Notes under the pieces: model-generated
The model's database searches: none
Told to the model about the DNA's origin: nothing
Seen by the model: only the letters and a program-made list of their open reading frames with translations
Translations under genes and position numbers: made by a program
Source of the DNA: Tissierellia bacterium
GTDB taxonomy: Bacteria > Bacillota > Clostridia > Tissierellales > Dethiosulfatibacteraceae
NCBI GenBank assembly: GCA_007116605.1
Contig: SKID01000315.1
Span: 1 to 9,808 of the forward strand
Direction: 5' to 3'
DNA: 9,808 bases
In this document: piece by piece, positions 1 to 6,187 of the stretch
Layout: every line of letters starts with the position of its first letter
Numbering within the stretch: the first letter of the stretch is position 1

Positions 1-4
1 CCCA

Positions 5-38
5 CAGGAGATAGCTTTATAGACAAACTATCTCCCTG
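5..38. terminator. strong hairpin, probable terminator between convergent or consecutive transcripts
   Basis: GGAGATAG (7-14) pairs with CTATCTCC (28-35) over 8 continuous bp. It extends outward by CA/TG past a bulged C at 36 and inward by TTT/AAA past a bulged C at 15. On the plus strand it is followed by the T-rich ATTAATTTTT, so it could end a plus-strand gene to the left. On the minus strand the bases that follow inside the window (TGTG) are not T-rich. It may serve as the operon's end, a neighbour's terminator, or both. Confidence 0.45.
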
Positions 39-91
39 ATTAATTTTTAGCATATGTTTATTTTTTCAATCAACAGCACTCTTGGTTAAAC

Positions 92-128
92 GTCACCTGA
101 ATGACAGGCCCTTATCTAGGGATTTTTC
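92..128. other. paired small hairpins downstream of the nucleoside operon
   Basis: Two abutting 4-bp stems with 5-base loops, CCTG/CAGG (96-108) and CCCT/AGGG (109-121), lie just after the last permease stop. On the plus strand they are followed by ATTTTTC. An alternative stem GTCA/TGAC (92-95 with 102-105) excludes the first one. The stems are weak, and I can assign neither function nor strand. Confidence 0.25.
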
Positions 129-132
129 AGTA

Positions 133-1098
133 CTACCGCATACCTTTATCATAAGGAATGCCTTCTGCCTTTGGTGCGCGTGATTTTTTTGAGGTTAATG
201 CTAGGACAACCATGGTCGCAATATAGGGTAACATTTTGTAATAATTCTGGTCAATCCCCAGTCGATACAAAAAAGGAATTAGGGCGACAGAATAAGCCAG
301 GGTCCTAAGAAAAGCAAAAAATAGTGCTGCATACATAATTCTTATCGGATGCCATTGACCAAATATCATGACTGCTAATGCCAAAAATCCAAAGCCTGCT
401 ACACCTGTATGCCCACTAACATTGCCATCCATAATGCCTACTGAATAGAAAAAACCTCCAATGCCAGCAAGCAATCCAGAAATACTCACACCTGCATATC
501 GCATGACATAAACATTGATCCCTACTGAATCTGCAGCATGAGGATGTTCACCACAAGCTCTTAACCTTAAACCAAATTTTGTTTTATATAGCAATACAAC
601 TGAAATCCCTAAAAAAACAAACCCAATCATCACGGTTAAATAAGTTCTCTGAAAAAACAGTTCTCCAATTACAGGAATACTGCCTAATACGGGGATTTCT
701 CTAATATAAAAACTCATATTTGTTGTGACTCCTTCACTCATAAAAAACATTTTTGAAAACAGTAAAACTAATGCTGGAATCAACATGTTTAGGGATGTTC
801 CTGTGATGACTTGATTCGCTTTCATGTTTACTGCAGCAAAAGAAAGAAGCAGCGAATATATAATACCAGAAAGCCCAGCTATTACCATTCCCATTAACAA
901 CACAATTTGAGGATTCAGCGATGATGATTGTACATAAAACACGAAGAGGGCACCAAAAAAAGCACCAAACAACATAATTCCTTCTAAAGCAATATTAATA
1001 ACACCACTTCTTTCGCTAAACATGCCACCTAAAGCAACTAAGAGCAGTGGCGTAGCTACTGGTAACATGTTTTGCACTAAATAATATACCACATCCAT
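133..1098 (-). CDS. nupC: nucleoside ABC transporter permease 2 (YufQ/NupC type)
   Basis: This is the second membrane subunit of the nucleoside importer, pairing with the preceding permease. It has 321 residues, the usual size, with eight or nine hydrophobic segments by eye. The N-terminal family signature GGMFSERSGVINIALEGIML is near 24-43. A VNMKANQVITGTSLNMLIP stretch follows near 90-108, and the cytoplasmic coupling loop LRLRACGEHPHAADSVGINV is near 177-196, then SGLLAGIGGFFYSVG. The C-terminus is short and charged. It begins at the ATG sharing one base with the upstream stop and ends with TAG at 133-135. It is the last gene of the operon inside the window; the following 132 bases are non-coding. 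Counterpart of nupQ/yufQ; the transported substrate is inferred from the family. Confidence 0.93.
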   Translation of the reverse strand: MDVVYYLVQNMLPVATPLLLVALGGMFSERSGVINIALEGIMLFGAFFGALFVFYVQSSSLNPQIVLLMGMVIAGLSGIIYSLLLSFAAVNMKANQVITGTSLNMLIPALVLLFSKMFFMSEGVTTNMSFYIREIPVLGSIPVIGELFFQRTYLTVMIGFVFLGISVVLLYKTKFGLRLRACGEHPHAADSVGINVYVMRYAGVSISGLLAGIGGFFYSVGIMDGNVSGHTGVAGFGFLALAVMIFGQWHPIRIMYAALFFAFLRTLAYSVALIPFLYRLGIDQNYYKMLPYIATMVVLALTSKKSRAPKAEGIPYDKGMR

Positions 1099-2261
1099 TA
1101 TTCTGCCACCTCCTCAGTACTGACACTGTTTGACTGATCTTTTTCTTTGTTTTTTCTAAGTTTATTCTTAATAAATGAACCAAGTGCATTATTCATAATC
1201 ATTGCAAATGCAGAAAAGTATATAATGATTGCAATGACCACATCTATAATCTCAGGCTTATACCCTACAAGACTTGCCAATGTACCTCCTCTTTGTATGT
1301 GGGAGATAAATGTTGCGGAAAAAATAATTCCTATGGGATGTGCGTTTCCGAGTAGGGCTACTGCTATCCCATTAAAGCCAGCTGTAGCTATAATATTAAT
1401 AGGCTCATAAGTCATACTACTCCCTGCAATAGCGGAAGGTGCTAATATGGCTAATGCTCCACCTAAACCTGCTAATCCTCCAGCTATAGTCATCGTCAAA
1501 ATAATATTACGCTTCCCTTTCATACCTGCATACTCACTGGCATGTTTATTAAAGCCGGTTGCTTTTAACTCATATCCAAAAGTTGTCTTTTGCAAGACGA
1601 TATATATCAATATAGCTATGGCTATTGCAATGACGCTACCATAGTTAACATTTGAGCCTTCTATACCTAATGAAGGAATTTGAACATTTGATGGAATATA
1701 TCTTGTTCTGGTCATTGCTGAATTATACAGTAAAGCATTGCTTTGAATCCACATATCTACCAAATACATGCCTATATAATTAAACATGATTGAAGTAATG
1801 ACCTCATTAACGTTGAGCATCGCTTTAAACACACCTGGTATAAAACCAAAAATCATACCTCCAAGCATACCTGCAGCTAAAGCAACTACCCAATGTACAC
1901 TATTAGGTATATCCATGGCTAATGCTACATAAATCGCAAAAAACATGCCCATTGTATATTGACCCGATGCTCCTATATTAAATAATCCCATTTTGAATGC
2001 AAAACCCACGGCTAACCCTGTCATTAAAATAGGTGTTGCAAAATAAAACACATTTCCAATTCGACTAAATCCACCCAATGCAACAAAGCGAAATCCAGCA
2101 ATAGCACTATTTGGTCTTGCTACTAACATGACAAGAAAGCCAAATACTAATCCTAAAGCAACCGCCATAATGGCAGCCCAAAATGAAGCCCATCCCTTAG
2201 ACTTCGTTAATTCTTTAATCCTTCGATTAAAATCTAATGGTTGATTTTTATTAGGCGCCAT
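1098..2261 (-). CDS. nupB: nucleoside ABC transporter permease 1 (YufP/NupB type)
   Basis: This is one of the two membrane subunits of the BMP-type nucleoside importer (BPD_transp_2 family, PF02653-type). It has 387 residues: a charged cytoplasmic N-terminus (about 1-25), then many hydrophobic segments, about ten by eye, starting with FWAAIMAVALGLVFGFLVML. Family-like stretches are GLAVGFAFKMGLFNIGASGQ near 83-102, VNEVITSIMFNYIGMYLV near 151-168 and the cytoplasmic coupling region ATGFNKHASEYAGMKGKRN near 234-252 followed by a glycine-rich helix AGGLAGLGGAL. The C-terminus is hydrophilic (KNKLRKNKEKDQSNS and on). Start ATG 2261 overlaps the ATPase gene, and the stop overlaps the next start in a TAATG. 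No frameshift or missing segment is apparent. It corresponds to nupP/yufP in Bacillus. Confidence 0.92.
   Translation of the reverse strand: MAPNKNQPLDFNRRIKELTKSKGWASFWAAIMAVALGLVFGFLVMLVARPNSAIAGFRFVALGGFSRIGNVFYFATPILMTGLAVGFAFKMGLFNIGASGQYTMGMFFAIYVALAMDIPNSVHWVVALAAGMLGGMIFGFIPGVFKAMLNVNEVITSIMFNYIGMYLVDMWIQSNALLYNSAMTRTRYIPSNVQIPSLGIEGSNVNYGSVIAIAIAILIYIVLQKTTFGYELKATGFNKHASEYAGMKGKRNIILTMTIAGGLAGLGGALAILAPSAIAGSSMTYEPINIIATAGFNGIAVALLGNAHPIGIIFSATFISHIQRGGTLASLVGYKPEIIDVVIAIIIYFSAFAMIMNNALGSFIKNKLRKNKEKDQSNSVSTEEVAE
1107..1115 (-). promoter_or_regulatory. nupC: ribosome binding site for the second permease, inside the first permease gene
   Basis: GAGGAGGTG, a full consensus site, encodes part of the EEV near the C-terminus of the first permease and lies 8 bases before the ATG at 1098. 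Stop and start share one base (TAATG), the classic layout for translational coupling of two subunits needed in equal amounts. Confidence 0.8.
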
Positions 2262-3798
2262 GCTGATTCCCCCTATTTATGTCTCTTTTAGCTCCAGCCA
2301 TATACAAGCCCAGTTCTTGAGGTGATGTCTCTTGAGGATTAAGCTCTCCTACAATTTCTCCTTCATATATCACCAATATACGATCGCTGACATTGAGTAC
2401 TTCATCTAATTCAAGGGAGATTAGTAAAACCCCTTTACCTGAGTCTCTTCTTTCGATCAGTTGTTTATGAATATATTCGATAGCACCTACATCCAAACCT
2501 CTTGTCGGTTGAACCGCTACTAATAGCTGATGCTCTTTATCAATCTCTCTAGCTATAATGGCTTTTTGCTGATTACCACCAGACATGCTTCTAACAATTG
2601 TTTCCGCACCTTCACCACTGCGGATATCAAATTGTTCAATCAGTCGTTCAGCATAATTTTTGACTTGATCAAACTTAATAAAGCCCCTATTATGAAAATC
2701 ATTTTGCCAATATCTTTGTAAGACTAGATTTTCTGCCAAAGTATATTCCAACACGAGTCCATGCTTATGCCTATCTTCAGGAATATGGCTCATGCCACTC
2801 ACTGATCGATTCCTAATTGAAGCATTTGAAATATCTTTACCACATAAATGAATACTTCCTGACTCTATCTTTTCTAACCCCGTTAAACCATGTACAAACT
2901 CTGTTTGACCATTCCCATCTATGCCTGCTAAACAAACAATCTCACCTGCACGAACATCAAAAGTCACATTTTTGACTGCATTATTCTTATGTGTTTTTGA
3001 TGCTACTGTCATATTTTTGATTGATAACACAATTTCTCCTGGCGAACTTTGCTTTTTATCAACATCAAAACTAATGTTTCTACCCACCATCATTTTGGAC
3101 AGTTCTTCTTTTGTCGTCTCTTTCACATCAACTGTACCAATCAACTGACCTTTTCTTAATACAGTACATCGATCAGCAACATCCATAATTTCATTTAATT
3201 TATGAGTAATAAAAAGAATTGATTTACCTTCTTTTGCTAAATCTTTCATAATACTTAATAGTTCTTTAATTTCTTGAGGAGTTAATACTGCTGTTGGTTC
3301 GTCAAATATAAGTATTTCATTGTTTCTATATAGCATTTTCAAAATTTCAACTCTTTGCTGCATACCCACAGATACATCTTCAATCATTGCATCCGGATTA
3401 ATTTTTAAACCATATTTTTCACTTAATGCCATCACTTTTTTTCGTGCTTCTTTTTTTTCAAGCAATCCATTTTTAGTTGGTTCTATACCTAAAATAATAT
3501 TCTCAAGCACACTAAACACTTCTACAAGTTTAAAGTGCTGATGAACCATTCCAATGCCAAAAGCATTTGCATCATTAGGGTTGTTGACTTTAATTGGCTT
3601 CCCATGCATTCTAATTTCACCTTTTTCAGCTTGGTAAAGCCCAAAAAGAACACTCATCAGTGTAGACTTTCCTGCACCATTTTCTCCCAGCAATGCATGA
3701 ATCTCTCCATTTTTTAGTTGCAAAGATACATTATCATTGGCAATAATTCCTGGGAATTCTTTTGTTATATTAAGCATTTCAATAATATAATCGTTCAA
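2251..3798 (-). CDS. nupA: nucleoside ABC transporter ATP-binding protein, two NBDs (YufO/NupA type)
   Basis: This cytoplasmic ATPase powers the nucleoside importer together with the two permeases that follow. It has 515 residues with two nucleotide-binding domains. NBD1 is complete: Walker A GENGAGKST at 38-46, Q-loop Gln87, signature SVGMQ at 143-147, Walker B ILIFDEP at 162-168 and H-loop His199. NBD2 has a degenerate Walker A (GIDGNGQTE, 292-300, no lysine), signature MSGGNQQK at 405-412, and LLVAVQPTRGLDVGA at 425-439, where the Walker B acidic pair is Val-Gln, and no switch histidine. This asymmetry is normal for the sugar/nucleoside ATPase family, so one competent site is expected. Translation begins at TTG, supported by an extended ribosome binding site. 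The end overlaps the first permease by 11 bases, implying coupled translation. Bacillus would call it nupO/yufO. Confidence 0.94.
   Translation of the reverse strand: MNDYIIEMLNITKEFPGIIANDNVSLQLKNGEIHALLGENGAGKSTLMSVLFGLYQAEKGEIRMHGKPIKVNNPNDANAFGIGMVHQHFKLVEVFSVLENIILGIEPTKNGLLEKKEARKKVMALSEKYGLKINPDAMIEDVSVGMQQRVEILKMLYRNNEILIFDEPTAVLTPQEIKELLSIMKDLAKEGKSILFITHKLNEIMDVADRCTVLRKGQLIGTVDVKETTKEELSKMMVGRNISFDVDKKQSSPGEIVLSIKNMTVASKTHKNNAVKNVTFDVRAGEIVCLAGIDGNGQTEFVHGLTGLEKIESGSIHLCGKDISNASIRNRSVSGMSHIPEDRHKHGLVLEYTLAENLVLQRYWQNDFHNRGFIKFDQVKNYAERLIEQFDIRSGEGAETIVRSMSGGNQQKAIIAREIDKEHQLLVAVQPTRGLDVGAIEYIHKQLIERRDSGKGVLLISLELDEVLNVSDRILVIYEGEIVGELNPQETSPQELGLYMAGAKRDINRGNQHGA
2269..2274 (-). 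promoter_or_regulatory. nupB: ribosome binding site for the first permease, inside the ATPase gene
   Basis: AGGGGG lies 7 bases before the ATG at 2261, within the last codons of the ATPase gene, supporting the overlapping start. Confidence 0.6.
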
Positions 3799-3801
3799 CT
3801 A

Positions 3802-3813
3802 GATCACGTCCTC
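3802..3813 (-). promoter_or_regulatory. nupA: ribosome binding site supporting a TTG start for the ATPase
   Basis: GAGGACGTGATC matches the extended anti-Shine-Dalgarno complement AAGGAGGTGATC at 10 of 12 positions and ends 3 bases before TTG at 3798 (8 bases from the GGACG core). The next in-frame ATG (3777) would be 21 bases further away and would remove the first residues of the ATPase domain. Confidence 0.7.
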
Positions 3814-3815
3814 TG

Positions 3816-3844
3816 TTTTTATCAACTTAATTTGTTGTTGTCAA
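3816..3844 (-). promoter_or_regulatory. possible promoter for the ATPase-permease genes
   Basis: A perfect TTGACA (3844-3839) is followed after 17 bases by TAAAAA (3821-3816), a 4/6 match to TATAAT. It sits just downstream of the intrinsic terminator, where a secondary promoter would make sense. Against it, the predicted transcription start (about 3809) falls inside the ribosome binding site of the ATPase gene, leaving almost no leader. Confidence 0.3.
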
Positions 3845-3860
3845 TAAGATTATTAAATTG

Positions 3861-3889
3861 AAAAAAAGGGGAAAACTCTCGCCTTCCCC
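3861..3889 (-). terminator. intrinsic terminator/attenuator between binding-protein and ATPase genes
   Basis: On the minus strand GGGGAA (3889-3884) pairs with TTCCCC (3873-3868) around a 10-base loop, directly followed by seven Ts (3867-3861). It lies 33 bases after the lipoprotein stop. Partial read-through here would give more binding protein than membrane components, a common arrangement in ABC importers. Confidence 0.85.
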
Positions 3890-3922
3890 ATCTTTGATTC
3901 AGTCCAAATATTGTATACTCAA

Positions 3923-5071
3923 CTACCTTCTAATCCTCACAGTTACTTTTTGAAGTCCTAGTTGACTGGTTAGCTCTTCTGCAGTTGCATTTCCTGCTGC
4001 ATCTTCCACGTCGATTACACGAAGAATCTCAAAATTTCCTGCAGCAACTTTTGCAAACAAAGCTTCATAATCTGCTTTTGTAAATTTCTCAAATCGATCA
4101 AAAGCATCTCCGTTTGGATCATCTAAAACTGTTGTAGGTAGACCTACCCCATCATTAGCTGCATTAAAGAATGTAGAGGTGCCACCATAAGTTTCAAAGC
4201 TATCTGTTTTATAAATAGACTCTAGCACACCAATCACGGATGCTGCTAAGCCTTTCATGGCTGATGTAATAACCGTTTCACTATCATATCTCTGGTCCAC
4301 ATCTACACCAATCACTTTTGCATCTGCTTCTGCTGCTGCAGACATAACGCTTTTACCTACAGCACCACCCGCTGCAAAAATAACTTCCGCACCTTCTTGA
4401 AACATCGTTCTCGCAGTTGCCTTATTGGTGTCATTCTCATCAAAATTGCCTGTGTAATGGTAGGTCACTTGAATTGAACCATCTGCTAATCCCAGATCTC
4501 TAGCTGCTACTTCAGCTCCTTGTAAAAATCCATAACCAAATGCTTGGACAGCAGGTACTGGCATACCCCCCATAAATCCAAGTTGCGTCATTCCATCCAT
4601 CACTGCTGCGTACCCAGCAAAGAAAGCTGATTCTTCTTCTGCATAAAAAATACTTGCAACATTATCTTTTGTCTCAAAGACTGACCAATCAGCTGTTCGT
4701 GGCGCACCATCTAATAAAATAAATTTCACATCTGGATATTTTGTTTGTGCTTCATAGATAGCAACTTCAAATAAAAACCCTGGTGTGACAACTACTTTAG
4801 CACCACCCGTCACAGCTAAGTCAATGGCTGCAAGGTAGCCTGCATCGGAAGCTTCCTCTGGTCTAATGTAGTTATGGCCAATATTGTTGGCTGTTGCAAA
4901 TTCAACAACACCTTCCCATGAACCTTGATTAAACGACTTGTCATCAATATTACCCTTGTCTGTTATCAGCGTAATCTCAGAACTCTGAGGTGCGCTATCC
5001 CCGCCACATCCAACCAATCCGGCTAGAATCATCATAGCGGCCATAAAAACCGCAAAAAACCTTTTCTTCAT
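3923..5071 (-). CDS. bmpA: BMP/PnrA-family nucleoside-binding lipoprotein of an ABC importer
   Basis: This is the extracytoplasmic substrate-binding protein of a nucleoside importer, anchored by a lipid to the outer face of the membrane. It has 382 residues from the preferred start: signal MKKRFFAVFMAAMMILAG, lipobox LVGC with the lipidated Cys22, then the mature domain. The family signature DKGNIDDKSFNQ is at 38-49. Other segments typical of purine nucleoside receptors are AFGYGFLQGAE at about 177-187, FAAGGAVGKSV at 232-242, VIGVDVDQ at 253-260 and a following TSAMKGL; in the family these line the ligand pocket. Homologues bind guanosine, inosine or broader nucleosides; the sequence alone does not settle which. 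It is followed by a terminator and then the ATPase and permease genes, matching yufN-yufOPQ. The longer frame from 5104 adds MKQFFKFRREN, probably not translated. I see no strong promoter just upstream (5072-5135). Confidence 0.93.
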   Translation of the reverse strand: MKKRFFAVFMAAMMILAGLVGCGGDSAPQSSEITLITDKGNIDDKSFNQGSWEGVVEFATANNIGHNYIRPEEASDAGYLAAIDLAVTGGAKVVVTPGFLFEVAIYEAQTKYPDVKFILLDGAPRTADWSVFETKDNVASIFYAEEESAFFAGYAAVMDGMTQLGFMGGMPVPAVQAFGYGFLQGAEVAARDLGLADGSIQVTYHYTGNFDENDTNKATARTMFQEGAEVIFAAGGAVGKSVMSAAAEADAKVIGVDVDQRYDSETVITSAMKGLAASVIGVLESIYKTDSFETYGGTSTFFNAANDGVGLPTTVLDDPNGDAFDRFEKFTKADYEALFAKVAAGNFEILRVIDVEDAAGNATAEELTSQLGLQKVTVRIRR

Positions 5072-5077
5072 ATTTTC

Positions 5078-5083
5078 CCTCCT
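5078..5083 (-). promoter_or_regulatory. ribosome binding site deciding the BMP lipoprotein start
   Basis: AGGAGG, followed by GAAAAT and then ATG at 5071, is a consensus site with 6-base spacing. It fixes the start of the lipoprotein at 5071 rather than the in-frame ATG at 5104, because the site lies inside the frame for the longer form and the shorter form begins directly with a textbook lipoprotein signal. Confidence 0.85.
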
Positions 5084-5135
5084 AAATTTGAAAAACTGCT
5101 TCATCTATTATTCATACAATAAAGCCATCTTTAAT

Positions 5136-6080
5136 TTAATGCATCCCCTCTAGATATTTTTCAGCTACTACAGCTGCAATAGCACCGTCTGATACAGCTG
5201 TGACAACTTGTCTCAAAGTCTTTTTACGCACATCACCTGCAGCAAAAACACCCGGTATATTGGTCCTCATGTCTTCATCAGTGATGATATATCCATCTTC
5301 CATATCAAGAATTCCTTCAAAGAGTTCTGTCATTGGATCATAACCAATAAAAACAAACACACCTAATAATCCTTCTTCTTCATCCGCTTTTATATCAGTA
5401 ACTTCTCCAGTTTTTCTATTTTTTATTACCACGCCATTAACTAATCCTTCACCTTTAATCTCATCAACTTGAGAATCCCAAATAAAGTGAATTTTTTCAT
5501 TTTTAAAGGCTTTCTCCTGTATTGACTTAGCTGCTCTTAGCTCATCTCTTCGATGTACTATATTAACTTTTCGAGCAAATTTGGTTAAAAAAATCGCTTC
5601 TTCTACAGCAGTGTCTCCACCACCTACAACAAAGACTTCTAAATCTTCAAAAAAAGCAGCATCACAAGTGGCACAATAAGATACCCCTTTGCCTATAAAT
5701 TTTGTTTCACCTGGACATCCAATCAGTCTAGGTTTAGCTCCTGTTGTTATGATAACCGATTTTGCTTGATAAGAGTCTTTTTTTCCTTTTAAGACTTTAA
5801 TTTCACCTTCTAACTGTACCTCTGTTATAGTATCAATAACTCTTTCAGCATGGAACCGATTGACTTGGTCTATCATTTTATCAATAAGAGATGGTCCTGT
5901 TTCACCTTCTATTGCTCCAGGATAATTGTCCACTTCTTCTGTCTGTATGATTAAACCACCTTCTTTTTCTTTTTCTAGAATTAGGGTGTCCATTCTTGCT
6001 CTTCCAGCATATAGTCCTGCTGATAATCCTGCTGGACCACCACCTAGAATAATCACATCGTAAATTTTACTCATATCCAT
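5136..6080 (-). CDS. trxB: thioredoxin reductase (NADPH)
   Basis: A flavoprotein that passes electrons from NADPH through FAD and a redox disulfide to thioredoxin in the cytoplasm. With the preferred start (MDMSKIYD) it is 314 residues, the usual length. In that numbering the FAD Rossmann motif GGGPAGL is at 13-19, the redox-active CATC is Cys136/Cys139, the NADPH motif GGGDTA is at 153-158 followed by HRRDELRA at 176-183, and the C-terminal FAD motif GVFAAGDVR is at 277-285. The intact HRRxxxR segment argues for an NADPH enzyme rather than the ferredoxin-dependent reductases of some clostridia. The frame is open up to an ATG at 6110, but the extra ten residues (MKMKTFKVVL) are not family-like and contain the ribosome binding site. 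Thioredoxin itself is not in the window. The stop is 64 bases before the next gene's start, so read-through into the transporter operon is possible. Confidence 0.96.
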   Translation of the reverse strand: MDMSKIYDVIILGGGPAGLSAGLYAGRARMDTLILEKEKEGGLIIQTEEVDNYPGAIEGETGPSLIDKMIDQVNRFHAERVIDTITEVQLEGEIKVLKGKKDSYQAKSVIITTGAKPRLIGCPGETKFIGKGVSYCATCDAAFFEDLEVFVVGGGDTAVEEAIFLTKFARKVNIVHRRDELRAAKSIQEKAFKNEKIHFIWDSQVDEIKGEGLVNGVVIKNRKTGEVTDIKADEEEGLLGVFVFIGYDPMTELFEGILDMEDGYIITDEDMRTNIPGVFAAGDVRKKTLRQVVTAVSDGAIAAVVAEKYLEGMH

Positions 6081-6083
6081 TAA

Positions 6084-6092
6084 CACCACCTT
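6084..6092 (-). promoter_or_regulatory. trxB: ribosome binding site deciding the trxB start
   Basis: AAGGTGGTG on the minus strand differs by one base from the anti-Shine-Dalgarno complement AAGGAGGTG. It lies 3 bases from the ATG at 6080 (5 bases counted from the GG core), and inside the open frame if the upstream ATGs at 6110 or 6104 were used. It therefore selects 6080, or less well the ATG at 6074. Confidence 0.75.
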
Positions 6093-6115
6093 AAAAGTTT
6101 TCATCTTCATCTATT

Positions 6116-6121
6116 ATTATA
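6116..6121 (-). promoter_or_regulatory. trxB: candidate -10 box (TATAAT) for trxB
   Basis: A perfect TATAAT lies on the minus strand at 6121-6116. The hexamer 17 bases upstream is TTTCTT, a poor -35 match. Transcription would start near 6109-6110, leaving about 30 bases of leader before the preferred trxB start at 6080. The promoter would be incompatible with starting trxB at the in-frame ATG at 6110. TATAAT is easy to find by chance in AT-rich spacers, so support is moderate at best. Confidence 0.4.
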
Positions 6122-6141
6122 TGCAATTTAACTCATAAAAG

Positions 6142-6169
6142 AAACCATTAAAATAGCATCTTTTGGTTT
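6142..6169 (-). terminator. weak AT-rich hairpin after the phosphate transporter pair
   Basis: On the minus strand AAACC pairs with GGTTT (5 bp) and, inside it, AAAA with TTTT (4 bp) with a 3-base bulge, followed by CTTTTATG. The stem is short and A/T-rich, so at best it terminates partially; it lies between the second transporter and a candidate promoter for trxB, which fits a transcript boundary. Confidence 0.3.
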
Positions 6170-6187
6170 ATTAATAAAAGTTAACAA

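Noticed and set aside
1147..1644. Plus-strand open frames opposite the first permease gene
   Set aside because: They lie antisense to a well-conserved membrane protein, have composition explained by the complementary codons, and no ribosome binding site or recognisable family.
2860..3000. Second nucleotide-binding domain of the ATPase lacks the Walker A lysine and the Walker B acidic pair
   Set aside because: GxxGNGQ(T/S)E and AxQPTRGLDVGA are the normal form in the sugar/nucleoside two-domain ATPase family, so this is not decay or a novelty.
3830..3845. CAACAACAA-like short repeat in the gap before the ATPase gene
   Set aside because: Only three imperfect trinucleotide units, with no inverted partner strong enough to suggest an operator.
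5072..5104. Longer form of the BMP lipoprotein starting at the ATG at 5104
   Set aside because: It would put eleven residues before a textbook lipoprotein signal and bury the consensus AGGAGG site within the coding sequence.
5105..5135. Small AAAG/CTTT hairpin as a trxB terminator, or a purine-responsive leader before the lipoprotein gene
   Set aside because: The stem is only 4 bp with no proper T-run, and the 64-base gap is too short and lacks the conserved core of a purine riboswitch. No strong promoter pair is visible either.
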